Below are positions 7,942-15,023 of a DNA stretch of 28,745 nucleotides, piece after piece (the first letter of the stretch is position 1; each line of letters opens with the position of its first letter). The stretch lies in contig DJWK01000025.1 of the NCBI GenBank assembly GCA_002441555.1, positions 27,625-56,369 of the forward strand, written 5' to 3'. Below the pieces are notes generated by a model. The model had not been told where the DNA came from and searched no databases. It worked only from the letters and a program-made list of their open reading frames with translations. Both the position numbers and the translations under genes were made by a program. This DNA is from Thermodesulfobacteriaceae bacterium UBA6232. GTDB taxonomy: Bacteria > Desulfobacterota > Thermodesulfobacteria > Thermodesulfobacteriales > Thermodesulfobacteriaceae.

Positions 7942-7949
7942 CTTTAAAG

Positions 7950-8327
7950 TTATCCTTCTTCACTTTGCTTGGTTTGTTCTTTTAGTCTTCTTTCATATTC
8001 TTCACGGGCCTCTTTTAAGAGATTCAAGGCTTTTATGTAAAGGCCCCAGACAGGGCCGAGATTTTTGTCAACTTCTAGGATTTCAATACCAAGCCCCGGT
8101 TCCTTATCCGTTCCTTGATGGACAATATAACCGTAAATGGGGATTCTTCCTATTTCTGGAATTTCAAGTTCAAAATAAATGAGGCGCTTTTCAAGGTTGA
8201 ATTTGTGAGGGGTTTTTATGAAAAGACCTTTCCATGAAATATTTGTAACTGTATAGCCTGTGGAATCTCCTGGAAAATAGGCCTTAACCCTGGCTAAAAA
8301 TCTGGGAAATTTCCTTCTTTCAATCAT
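7950..8327 (-). CDS. PilZ-domain c-di-GMP-binding protein
   Basis: This 125-residue single-domain PilZ protein has both nucleotide-binding motifs: the arginine motif RRKFPR (4-9) and the NxSxxG motif NISWKG (29-34). PilZ proteins bind cyclic di-GMP and change the activity of partners, often in pilus function, motility or exopolysaccharide export. The C-terminus is a Lys/Glu-rich helix (about 95-125) that may contact a partner. It lies between nnr and pilD and overlaps the end of nnr by 8 bp. Its neighbour pilD makes a pilus role likely, but the target is unknown. Confidence 0.88.
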   Translation of the reverse strand: MIERRKFPRFLARVKAYFPGDSTGYTVTNISWKGLFIKTPHKFNLEKRLIYFELEIPEIGRIPIYGYIVHQGTDKEPGLGIEILEVDKNLGPVWGLYIKALNLLKEAREEYERRLKEQTKQSEEG

Positions 8328-9903
8328 TTTTTCTCTCCAGGTTTTTTATTATTATAGGAATGATTTCGCCAAGGTCTTTTGCTGTAAAACCAAAGGGCCC
8401 AAGATTTTCCCTTAGAAACTTTCCAGCTATGCCGTGAAGATAAACGGAAAGGGCAGCTGCGTAAAAGGGAGGATATCCCTGTGCAAGAAAAGCACCAATC
8501 ATGCCTGAAAGTATATCTCCCATTCCTCCTTGAGACATTCCGGGTTCATCAACGGAGGAGACAAAGACCCTTCCTTCAGGCTCACCAATAAGACTGTGAG
8601 GCCCCTTTAGAACCACAACGGCACCTGTAAGCTCAACGAGTTCTTTAAGAGAGTTCAAGGGGTCTCTTAAAATTTCAAGGGTTTCCGCTTTGAGAAGTCT
8701 TGCGGCTTCACCTGGATGGGGGGTTATTATTTTTGGTGCAGGATATTTTTTCAAAAAAGAAAGATCCCTTGAAATAAGGGTTAGGGCATCTGCATCAAGA
8801 ACAAGGGGAAGCTCAATTTTTTCAAGAAGTTCAAAAAGCACCTTTTCAGGGCCCTCGCCGAGCCCAAAACCAGGGCCTATAACAAGGCTTTTCTTCCTTT
8901 TCAGGGCATCAATAATAAAAGGAACTGCCTCTTCTGAAACCTCTCCATTTTTCTCAGGAAGCCCGAGGGTTAAAGCCTCAGGAAGCATACTGCAATAGAT
9001 GGGCTGAAGGCTTTTCGTTGAGGCAAGGGTGACAAGCCCTGCTCCTGCTTTGAGCGCCCCAAAGGCAGTAAGATAGCCTGCTCCGCTTTTCCCCTGACTT
9101 CCAGCAAGAATAAGCACATAACCTGCTCTTCCTTTGTGGAAAAATCCCTTTCTTGGCTGATAAAGGGAACTTGCTACTTCTTCGTCAAGATAAATCCTCT
9201 TAGGAATAAGCTCTGAGACATTGCTCTTTAAGTATTTCCAGGGATATCCGATGGGAATAATCTCAACCACTCCTGAATGCTCTTTCCCCGGATATATAAG
9301 GTGTCCCGCTTTATAACATTCAAAGGTTACCGTTAAATCCGCCTGAACAGCAGAACCAAGAATCTGGCCGTTATCAGAGGAAATTCCCGAAGGGATGTCA
9401 ATGGAGACAATTTTAAACTCGTAAAACTTTTTTAATGATTTAAGAGAAAGAACCACCTCCTGATAAAGCCCTTTTAATGGCCTTTTTAAGCCCGTTCCAA
9501 AAAGGGCATCAACCACAATTTTCGGTTTATAGTGCTCCAAAAAATCTTCAAAATCCTCAACACGCAAAATTTTGTGAATGGGAATTCCGAGAGTTTTTAA
9601 AATATCAAGATTTTTTTTTGCTTCCTGGGAATATTTTTCTTCTTCAGAGAATAAAAGCACTTCCACTTGATAATCCCTTTCTGAAAGGTGTCTTGCGCAT
9701 ACAAAGCCATCTCCTCCGTTATTCCCCGGGCCGCAAAGAATAAGAACTCTTGAAAAGTTCTCAGCAGGGAAATATTCAGAAATCTTTTCAGCAACTCCAA
9801 GGCCTGCCCTTTCCATGAGAACTTCCGGAAGGATTCCAAGAGTTTCCATAACATAGCGGTCAAGATTTTGCATTTCTTGTGATAAAGCCACATAAAAGGG
9901 CAT
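8320..9903 (-). CDS. nnr: bifunctional NAD(P)HX epimerase / ADP-dependent dehydratase
   Basis: This 527-residue fused repair enzyme restores NAD(P)H from its hydrated forms, which arise faster at high temperature. The N-terminal YjeF_N epimerase domain (about 1-215) has GPGNNGGDGFVCARHL and DALFGTGLKRPL. The C-terminal carbohydrate kinase-like dehydratase (about 230-520) has GSQGKSGAGYLTAFGALKAG, GPGFGLGEG, LDADAL, ITPHPGEAARLL, VVLKGPHSLI and GGMGDILSGMIGAFLAQG. Length is as usual for the fusion. Its start codon overlaps the acpS stop by one base. The acpS-nnr adjacency is seen in many bacteria. Confidence 0.95.
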   Translation of the reverse strand: MPFYVALSQEMQNLDRYVMETLGILPEVLMERAGLGVAEKISEYFPAENFSRVLILCGPGNNGGDGFVCARHLSERDYQVEVLLFSEEEKYSQEAKKNLDILKTLGIPIHKILRVEDFEDFLEHYKPKIVVDALFGTGLKRPLKGLYQEVVLSLKSLKKFYEFKIVSIDIPSGISSDNGQILGSAVQADLTVTFECYKAGHLIYPGKEHSGVVEIIPIGYPWKYLKSNVSELIPKRIYLDEEVASSLYQPRKGFFHKGRAGYVLILAGSQGKSGAGYLTAFGALKAGAGLVTLASTKSLQPIYCSMLPEALTLGLPEKNGEVSEEAVPFIIDALKRKKSLVIGPGFGLGEGPEKVLFELLEKIELPLVLDADALTLISRDLSFLKKYPAPKIITPHPGEAARLLKAETLEILRDPLNSLKELVELTGAVVVLKGPHSLIGEPEGRVFVSSVDEPGMSQGGMGDILSGMIGAFLAQGYPPFYAAALSVYLHGIAGKFLRENLGPFGFTAKDLGEIIPIIIKNLERKND

Positions 9904-10286
9904 CAGTCCTCTCCCCAGAGCTGAACTATAGCTATAGTATAATTAAAATCGTGTGAAAGGGAAAGATCTATTTTTTTTCCTCCTCTTTTTTTAAAAATTT
10001 CTTTCGCAAAGCCAGAAAGCTTTAAATAGGGTTTTCCTGTGGCACTATCTCTTAAAAGGGAGATTTCTTTGAAACGAAAAGGGGAAAAGCCTCCCAGGGC
10101 TTTATAAAAAGCCTCTTTTACCGCAAAGGCAGAAGAAAAGGCTAAAGCAGGATCTTTTTTTCTTAAGGCGTAGGCTATTTCCTCTTCTGTAAAGACCCTT
10201 TTTAAAAATCTTATTTGATATCTATCAATTAAATTTTTTATGCGCGGCACATAGACTAAATCTATGCCCACGCCGAGGGGTTTCAT
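9903..10286 (-). CDS. acpS: holo-[acyl-carrier-protein] synthase
   Basis: This 127-residue phosphopantetheinyl transferase moves the 4'-phosphopantetheine arm of CoA to the serine of ACP. The metal-binding motifs are GIDLVYVPRI at the N-terminus and AFAVKEAFYKALGG near residues 54-67, and both are typical of AcpS. Length is normal. It overlaps rpiB by four bases and nnr by one base. Its substrate AcpP is encoded three genes upstream in the same run. Confidence 0.95.
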   Translation of the reverse strand: MKPLGVGIDLVYVPRIKNLIDRYQIRFLKRVFTEEEIAYALRKKDPALAFSSAFAVKEAFYKALGGFSPFRFKEISLLRDSATGKPYLKLSGFAKEIFKKRGGKKIDLSLSHDFNYTIAIVQLWGED

Positions 10287-10735
10287 TTTTGTTTAAAGGA
10301 TTTTCTTAGGTCTTCTATGAGATTGAGCCTTCTTTCGTGACGCCCACCTTCAAATTCCATTGAAAGGAAGGTTTTGACAATTTCAATGGCCATGCCATCT
10401 CCGATAAGTCTTCCTCCAAGCACAAGCACATTAGCATTGTTGTGAAGTCTTGCCATCTTTGCGGAAAAGGGCTCATGACAAAGGGCTGCCCGGATTCCTG
10501 GAAATCTATTAGCCACAATGCTCATTCCAATTCCTGTTCCGCAAACGAGAATTCCCCTTTCAGCCTCTCCCTTTAAAATCTTTTCAACGGCTTTATATCC
10601 GTATTCCGGATAATCCACAGAAACCGCTGAATTTGTGCCTACATCAAGAACTTCATGCCCCTCTTTTATGAGAAAATCTTTTATTTTTTCTTTGAGAAAA
10701 TAACCGGCATGATCTGCCGCTATGACAATTTTCAT
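10283..10735 (-). CDS. rpiB: ribose 5-phosphate isomerase B
   Basis: This 150-residue RpiB/LacAB-family isomerase interconverts ribose 5-phosphate and ribulose 5-phosphate. Visible motifs are AADHAGYFLKEKI at the N-terminus, VDYPEYG, GILVCGTGIGMSIVANR containing the catalytic Cys, and ALCHEPFSAKMARLHNNANVLVLGGR. Length is normal. It sits between fabF (3 bp gap) and acpS (4-bp overlap). Confidence 0.95.
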   Translation of the reverse strand: MKIVIAADHAGYFLKEKIKDFLIKEGHEVLDVGTNSAVSVDYPEYGYKAVEKILKGEAERGILVCGTGIGMSIVANRFPGIRAALCHEPFSAKMARLHNNANVLVLGGRLIGDGMAIEIVKTFLSMEFEGGRHERRLNLIEDLRKSFKQK

Positions 10736-10738
10736 TTT

Positions 10739-11977
10739 TTATTCCTCCCATTTTTTGAAAACAAGACAGGCATTGGTTCCGCCAAAGCCAAAGGCATTGG
10801 AAAGGGCGATTTTTATATCGGCCTTGCGGGCCTTATTGGGAACATAGTCAAGGTCACACTCAGGGTCAGGCTCTTCGTAGTTTATGGTTGGAGGAACTAT
10901 GCCCTCTTCAAGGGCCTTTACGGTAATAACTGCCTCAAGGCCACCTGCTCCTCCGAGAAGATGCCCTGTCATGGATTTTGTTGAGGAAACCATAAGTTTG
11001 TAAGCATGCTCTCCGAAAACTTTTTTTATGGCCTTGGTTTCGGAAACATCATTCAAGGGAGTGCTTGTTCCGTGGGCATTGATATAGTCAATCTCTTCGG
11101 GTTTAAGGCCAGCATCAAGTAAAGCCAGTTCCATACATTTGGCTGCACCCTCTCCTTCAGGAGAAGGAGCTGTCATGTGATAGGCATCGGCATTGCAACC
11201 GTATCCGAGAAGTTCTGCATAGATTTTGGCTCCTCTCTTTTTGGCAAACTCAAGCTCCTCAAGGATAAGGATTCCGCAACCTTCAGCTATAACAAAACCA
11301 TCCCTTTTGGCATCAAAGGGACGGCTTGCTTTTTCAGGCTCATCATTTCTTGTGGAAAGGGCCTTCATAACAGAAAAGCCAGCCACCGTGAGGGGAGTAA
11401 TGAGAGCCTCGGTTCCTCCGCAAATCATTACCCTGGCTTTGCCCTGTTGAATGAGTCTAAAGGCCTCTCCGATAGCATGATTTCCTGCAGCACAGGCCGT
11501 GCAAACAGCAAGATTTGGCCCCTTGGCACCGTAAAGGATGGCAACCTGACCTGCTGCCATGTTGGGAATAATCATGGGAATAAAAAAGGGAGTAACCCTC
11601 TTGTAACCCTTTTCGTCAAAAATTCTCGTGTAATGCTCAACCTGACCAACTCCACCCATGCCAACCCCGATTATAACTCCCACTTCATCACCGAGATCAC
11701 TTTTGGGAAGACCCGCATCACTCAAAGCCATCTCCGTTGCAGCAATGGCATACTGGATAAAGGTATCAACCCGGGAGATGAGTTTAGCTGGCATAAACTC
11801 CTCAGGCTTGAAACCTTTGACCTCTCCTGCAATCTGACTGGGAAGATTGGAAGGATCAAACTTAGTGATTCTGGTTATGCCTGATTCACCAGCAACAATT
11901 CTTTTCCAGGTCTCAGAAACACCTATTCCAAGAGGGGATACCGCACCAAGACCTGTAACAACCACGCGTTTTTTCAC
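10739..11977 (-). CDS. fabF: beta-ketoacyl-ACP synthase II
   Basis: This 412-residue condensing enzyme elongates fatty acyl-ACP with malonyl-ACP. The Cys-His-His triad is visible: Cys162 in TACAAGNHAIG, His302 in NAHGTSTPLND and His339 in SMTGHLLGGAGG. The C-terminal NAFGFGGTNACLVF is also typical. It lies 3 bp after acpP and before rpiB. Length is as expected for FabF (about 410). Confidence 0.96.
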   Translation of the reverse strand: MKKRVVVTGLGAVSPLGIGVSETWKRIVAGESGITRITKFDPSNLPSQIAGEVKGFKPEEFMPAKLISRVDTFIQYAIAATEMALSDAGLPKSDLGDEVGVIIGVGMGGVGQVEHYTRIFDEKGYKRVTPFFIPMIIPNMAAGQVAILYGAKGPNLAVCTACAAGNHAIGEAFRLIQQGKARVMICGGTEALITPLTVAGFSVMKALSTRNDEPEKASRPFDAKRDGFVIAEGCGILILEELEFAKKRGAKIYAELLGYGCNADAYHMTAPSPEGEGAAKCMELALLDAGLKPEEIDYINAHGTSTPLNDVSETKAIKKVFGEHAYKLMVSSTKSMTGHLLGGAGGLEAVITVKALEEGIVPPTINYEEPDPECDLDYVPNKARKADIKIALSNAFGFGGTNACLVFKKWEE

Positions 11978-11980
11978 GGT

Positions 11981-12214
11981 TTACCCCACTCTTTGTTTTA
12001 CATATTCAATAACATCCTTTACGGTTCTCAATTTCTCCGCATCTTCATCGGGAACTTCCATTCCGAAGGCCTCTTCCATGGCCATAACGAGCTCAACGAG
12101 GTCAAGGGAGTCTGCTCCGAGGTCATCCACAAAGGAAGCCTCAGGTTTAATCTGGTCCTTTGAGAGATTGAGTTTCTGAGCAATGATATCAATTACCTTT
12201 TCCTCAACGGACAT
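11981..12214 (-). CDS. acpP: acyl carrier protein
   Basis: This acidic 77-residue ACP has the phosphopantetheine site DDLGADSLDLVELVMAMEEAFG, with the modified Ser at residue 36. The ATG at 12214 (MSVEEKV) has GGAGGG about four bases upstream and gives the usual ACP length. A TTG five codons earlier would itself overlap the Shine-Dalgarno and is rejected. It is the first gene of the acpP-fabF-rpiB-acpS-nnr-PilZ-pilD run. Bases 12215-12298 upstream are AT-rich; I see only weak promoter-like hexamers there, so transcription may come from the pilin promoter, its own promoter, or both. Confidence 0.96.
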   Translation of the reverse strand: MSVEEKVIDIIAQKLNLSKDQIKPEASFVDDLGADSLDLVELVMAMEEAFGMEVPDEDAEKLRTVKDVIEYVKQRVG

Positions 12215-12298
12215 AATACCCTCCTTCAAAAATTTTTCTTCTTTTTTTACCAGATTTTTTCAAAAAGACAAGGAAAATTTGAAAGATTGTAGAAATTT

Positions 12299-12727
12299 TT
12301 AAGATTTGGGAAGAACTTGGCAGTGAATGGATTTCTGATTGAGGGTGCATTGGGCTTTATAAAGAGAAACCCCTTCAAGCTCGCCAGTTACCGTTCCGTT
12401 TGATATGTGGCCTGAGGCTTCACAGGTGAAGGTTCCGGTAATGGTCATATTGAGGGATCCTGAGGAAGTGGCAGTTGCATTTTTGCAGTTGGGAAGGGAG
12501 GTTACATTCATGGTGACATTGGAAACTTCTGAAACTCTATTACTCATGCAAAAGGTAAGAGCATCACCTGCACAGGCTCTAACAAAGGGAAGGGCAAAGG
12601 AAGCAATTTTAGATTTTTGCTGATAGCGCTGGTAGATGGGAATAACAATAGCAGATAGGATAGCAATAATAGCTATTACAATTATGAGTTCAATTAGGGT
12701 AAAGCCTTTTGAATTAGATGAATTCAT
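12299..12727 (-). CDS. type IV prepilin (second of paralogous pair)
   Basis: This 142-residue PilA-like prepilin has leader MNSSNSKG cleaved before FTLIELIIVIAIIAILSAIV, with Glu at mature position 5. The mature head has six cysteines and ends with KAQCTLNQKSIHCQV, a conserved C-terminal Cys pair shared with the neighbouring pilin. It has five N-X-S/T sequons in the mature protein. No Shine-Dalgarno precedes the ATG: the upstream bases are only A and T for about 15 nt after a GC-rich hairpin. Lower expression than the upstream pilin is therefore likely. Major versus minor pilin status is unknown. Confidence 0.88.
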   Translation of the reverse strand: MNSSNSKGFTLIELIIVIAIIAILSAIVIPIYQRYQQKSKIASFALPFVRACAGDALTFCMSNRVSEVSNVTMNVTSLPNCKNATATSSGSLNMTITGTFTCEASGHISNGTVTGELEGVSLYKAQCTLNQKSIHCQVLPKS

Positions 12728-12740
12728 TTTTATTTAAAAT

Positions 12741-12756
12741 GGGGGCTTAAGCCCCC
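12741..12756 (-). terminator. perfect GC hairpin between paralogous pilins
   Basis: GGGGGCTTAAGCCCCC is a perfect 16-nt palindrome, a 6-bp G-C stem with a TTAA loop, 11 nt beyond the stop of the upstream pilin. It is followed on the minus strand by ATTTTAAATAAAAA. It can act as a leaky terminator or as a 3' stabiliser of the first pilin message. It falls just before the next pilin start. Confidence 0.6.
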
Positions 12757-12767
12757 GGGATGGATTG

Positions 12768-13211
12768 TTATAGTCCCTCAACAGTGCATTTTACGCTTTG
12801 ATTTATATACTCACATTTAGCTTGATAATCCTCTATTTCAGGCGAAGAGATTTTTGCTGTAACAAGAGTCACAGTACCATTTGATACGGATCCATCATCT
12901 TGACATGTTCCATTCCAGATGTTCTCTAAAGTTACATTACCACCTGCAGTATTAACAGGAGAGTTGGGACAATTTGGTGCGGTAGTTGAGTTGGCTGTAA
13001 AACTTTGTCCAGGATTTTCTACACACCAAGCAACAATATCCATGGCACATCCTCTGGCTGCAGGCAAGGCATAGCTTGAAACCTTGGCCTTTCTCTGATA
13101 CTTCAGATACTGCGGGATGGCAATGCTTGCCAGAATGGCGATGATGGCAATAACAATCATCAACTCAATCAAGGTAAAACCGCCTGTTCTTAAAGCTTTA
13201 AACCTTTTCAT
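12768..13211 (-). CDS. type IV prepilin, PilA-like
   Basis: This 147-residue prepilin has leader MKRFKALRTGG cleaved before FTLIELMIVIAIIAILASIA, with Glu at mature position 5 and the classic IPQYLKYQRKAKVSSYALPAARGC that follows in PilA-type pilins. The head has six Cys, including the C-terminal pair in YQAKCEYINQSVKC. It has a strong AAGGAGGTGGAGGT ribosome site and its own promoter at 13280-13307. It is 40 bp upstream of its paralogue, with a hairpin between them. The good expression signals make it the best candidate in the window for a major pilin. Confidence 0.9.
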   Translation of the reverse strand: MKRFKALRTGGFTLIELMIVIAIIAILASIAIPQYLKYQRKAKVSSYALPAARGCAMDIVAWCVENPGQSFTANSTTAPNCPNSPVNTAGGNVTLENIWNGTCQDDGSVSNGTVTLVTAKISSPEIEDYQAKCEYINQSVKCTVEGL

Positions 13212-13279
13212 ACCTCCACCTCCTTATTAGTTTTTTCATTTTTTTTTCTTTTTAAAATTTTGCAACTTTTATAATTTCC

Positions 13280-13307
13280 ATTCTACACATAACTATCGGC
13301 AGGTCAA
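13280..13307 (-). promoter_or_regulatory. sigma70-type promoter for the pilin pair
   Basis: On the minus strand TTGACC (13307-13302) and TAGAAT (13285-13280) are 16 bp apart. The ATG of the pilin is about 68 bases beyond the -10, leaving a leader of about 60 nt that is mostly A and T before the Shine-Dalgarno. No sigma54 GG-N10-GC element was seen. Confidence 0.6.
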
Positions 13308-13345
13308 GATCAAAAATAAAATTTTTTAAAATTCTTTAAATCCCC

Positions 13346-13374
13346 TTGATATTTTTTTAAAATTGGTTTATAAA
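13346..13374 (+). promoter_or_regulatory. sigma70-type promoter for gcvH-like-fabD-VOR run
   Basis: TTGATA (13346-13351) and TATAAA (13369-13374) are 17 bp apart, 53 bases upstream of the GcvH-like start. It is divergent from the pilin promoter, with about 40 bp between the two -35 elements, so the 13212-13427 region serves both sides. Confidence 0.65.
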
Positions 13375-13427
13375 GACTGCAATTATTCGGAAGAAAGTTT
13401 TTAAAAAGCCCCTAAGGAGGAGAAAGG

Positions 13428-13856
13428 ATGAGGATTCCCGAGGACAGGCTTTATAGTGAAAATCATCTCTGGGTAAAAAAGGAAAAGAAAAAGATTGCAA
13501 GAATCGGAATAACCGAATTTTTCTCAGCAAGGGAAATTGAAATCATCAATGTGGACCTTCCCGAAGAGGGAGAGGAATACGATAGAGACGATGTTTTCGG
13601 AAGCCTTGAATCCGTTGAAGAGGTTTTCAATCTCCTTATGCCAGTTTCCGGAACGGTGGTTCAGGTGAATGAGAAAGTGCTTGACGATGTGGATATTTTA
13701 AATGAAGACCCCTATGATGAGGGCTGGCTTATAAAGGTTGAGATGAGGGACCCTTCTGAGCTTGATGACCTTCTTCCCCCCGAGGATTACGAGATAAAAA
13801 TCACAGAAGAGTTTGAAGAACTCATCCCTGAAAAGGTTTCCGAAGAGGAGGAGTAA
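13428..13856 (+). CDS. GcvH-like protein lacking the lipoyl lysine
   Basis: This 142-residue protein aligns by eye along its whole length with glycine cleavage H protein: ENHLWVKKEKKKIARIGITEFF at the start, VDLPEEG, GSLESVEEVFNLLMPVSGTV in the lipoyl hairpin, and LNEDPYDEGWLIKV. In GcvH the hairpin reads ESVKA and the Lys carries lipoate. Here residue 64 is Glu (GAA codon at 13617-13619), so it cannot be lipoylated at that site. It also has a C-terminal acidic tail (about 120-142). No gcvT, gcvP or lipoate ligase is nearby. It has a strong AAGGAGG ribosome site and overlaps the fabD start by one base. The fold call is firm; the function is unknown and classical glycine cleavage is unlikely. 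Confidence 0.82.
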   Translation: MRIPEDRLYSENHLWVKKEKKKIARIGITEFFSAREIEIINVDLPEEGEEYDRDDVFGSLESVEEVFNLLMPVSGTVVQVNEKVLDDVDILNEDPYDEGWLIKVEMRDPSELDDLLPPEDYEIKITEEFEELIPEKVSEEEE

Positions 13857-14797
13857 TGCTTGCCCTTGTTTTTCCGGGTCAGGGCTCTCAATATCTCGGA
13901 ATGGGAAAGGAATTTTACGAAAGGGGTGAAAAATTCAGAAAACTTTTTGAAGAAGCAGAGGCCATAACAGGCCTTCCTGTAAGAAAGCTTTCCTTTGAAG
14001 GCCCCCTTGAGGAATTAACAAAAACAGAAAATCTTCAGGTCTGCCTTACTGTTGTTAATATCTGTGCCTTTGAGTATTTAAAGGAGCTTCTTGCGGATTC
14101 CTTTAAAGAAAGGGTTCATTTCACTGCAGGGCACAGCCTTGGAGAATTCAGCGCCCTTTATGCAAGCTCGGTTCTATCTTTTGAGGATACCCTTCTTGCC
14201 GTTAAAAAAAGGGGAGAGGTTATGGGAAAAGCTGGAGGGGAACGGCCCTCAGGAATGTATGCCATTATAAATTTCCCAGAGGCGGAGTTAAAAGAAATCA
14301 TAAAAGCCGCATCAGGCCTCGTTCTTATTTCCAATTACAATTCCCCCAAACAGCTTGTTATAAGTGGAGAAGAAGAGGCCATAAAGGAAATAGCAGAAAA
14401 GACAAAGGAGAGGGGAGCCAAAGTGGTGCGCCTTAAGGTTTCTGCAGGCTTTCATAGCCCCCTTATGGAATCTGCTGAAAAAGAATTTGCCGAGTTTCTT
14501 GATACCCTTGAATTCAGGGACGCAGAAATCCCCTTTGTAAGTAATGTTTCAGCAAAGGAAGAAAGAGAAGGTAAAAGAATAAAGGAGCTTATCAAAAAAC
14601 AGATGACCTCTCCTGTTCGCTGGATTGAGGTTGTGGAATACATTTACTCTCAAGGGGTGAACACCTTTATTGAACTCGGGCCAAAACAGGTGCTTAAGGG
14701 ACTTATTTCACAGATTCTTGAAGGAAGACCTTTCAGGTGTTATTCAGGAGAAAATCCAGAAAGCATTGAGAGGGCTTTAAAGGAAATATTTTCTTAA
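13856..14797 (+). CDS. fabD: malonyl-CoA:ACP transacylase
   Basis: This 313-residue acyltransferase loads malonate onto ACP. It begins LALVFPGQGSQYLGMGKEF. The nucleophile Ser94 is in GHSLGEFSALYA and the catalytic His is in SAGFHSPLM. VSNVSAK and FIELGPKQVLKGL near the end are also typical. The start is in a TAATG overlap with the GcvH-like gene. The rest of the fatty-acid genes (acpP, fabF, acpS) are on the divergent side. Confidence 0.96.
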   Translation: MLALVFPGQGSQYLGMGKEFYERGEKFRKLFEEAEAITGLPVRKLSFEGPLEELTKTENLQVCLTVVNICAFEYLKELLADSFKERVHFTAGHSLGEFSALYASSVLSFEDTLLAVKKRGEVMGKAGGERPSGMYAIINFPEAELKEIIKAASGLVLISNYNSPKQLVISGEEEAIKEIAEKTKERGAKVVRLKVSAGFHSPLMESAEKEFAEFLDTLEFRDAEIPFVSNVSAKEEREGKRIKELIKKQMTSPVRWIEVVEYIYSQGVNTFIELGPKQVLKGLISQILEGRPFRCYSGENPESIERALKEIFS

Positions 14798-14810
14798 AAA
14801 AGTTTCCAGT

Positions 14811-15023
14811 ATGCCCAAGATAAAAATTAAAATCCTTGAAGAGAGATGTAAGGGGTGCGGGCTTTGCATTGAGTTTTGTCCGAGGAAGGTGCTTTCTTTT
14901 TCCGGAAAGAGAAATCTTCAGGGCTATCGGGTGGTTGCCTTCAATGATTTTGAGAGGTGTAATGCCTGCGGGATATGTTTTCTTATGTGTCCCGAGGTGG
15001 TTTTTGTTTGTGAGGAAGAGTGA
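14811..15023 (+). CDS. 2x[4Fe-4S] ferredoxin-like delta subunit of 2-oxoacid oxidoreductase
   Basis: This 70-residue ferredoxin has two complete four-Cys clusters, CKGCGLCIEFCP and CNACGICFLMCP, each of which binds a 4Fe-4S centre. In KOR and VOR enzymes this subunit passes electrons from the TPP site to free ferredoxin. It is the first of four genes in order delta, alpha, beta, gamma. The ATG at 14811 has no clear Shine-Dalgarno. The stop overlaps the alpha start by one base (TGATG). Confidence 0.92.
   Translation: MPKIKIKILEERCKGCGLCIEFCPRKVLSFSGKRNLQGYRVVAFNDFERCNACGICFLMCPEVVFVCEEE

Noticed and set aside
11177..11884. 235-codon open frame opposite fabF
   Set aside because: It is antisense to a clear FabF with all catalytic residues; composition reflects the fabF codon bias and no ribosome site or family is evident.
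12215..12229. Longer ACP start at the TTG at 12229
   Set aside because: The added codons contain the Shine-Dalgarno of the ATG at 12214, which gives the usual ACP length.
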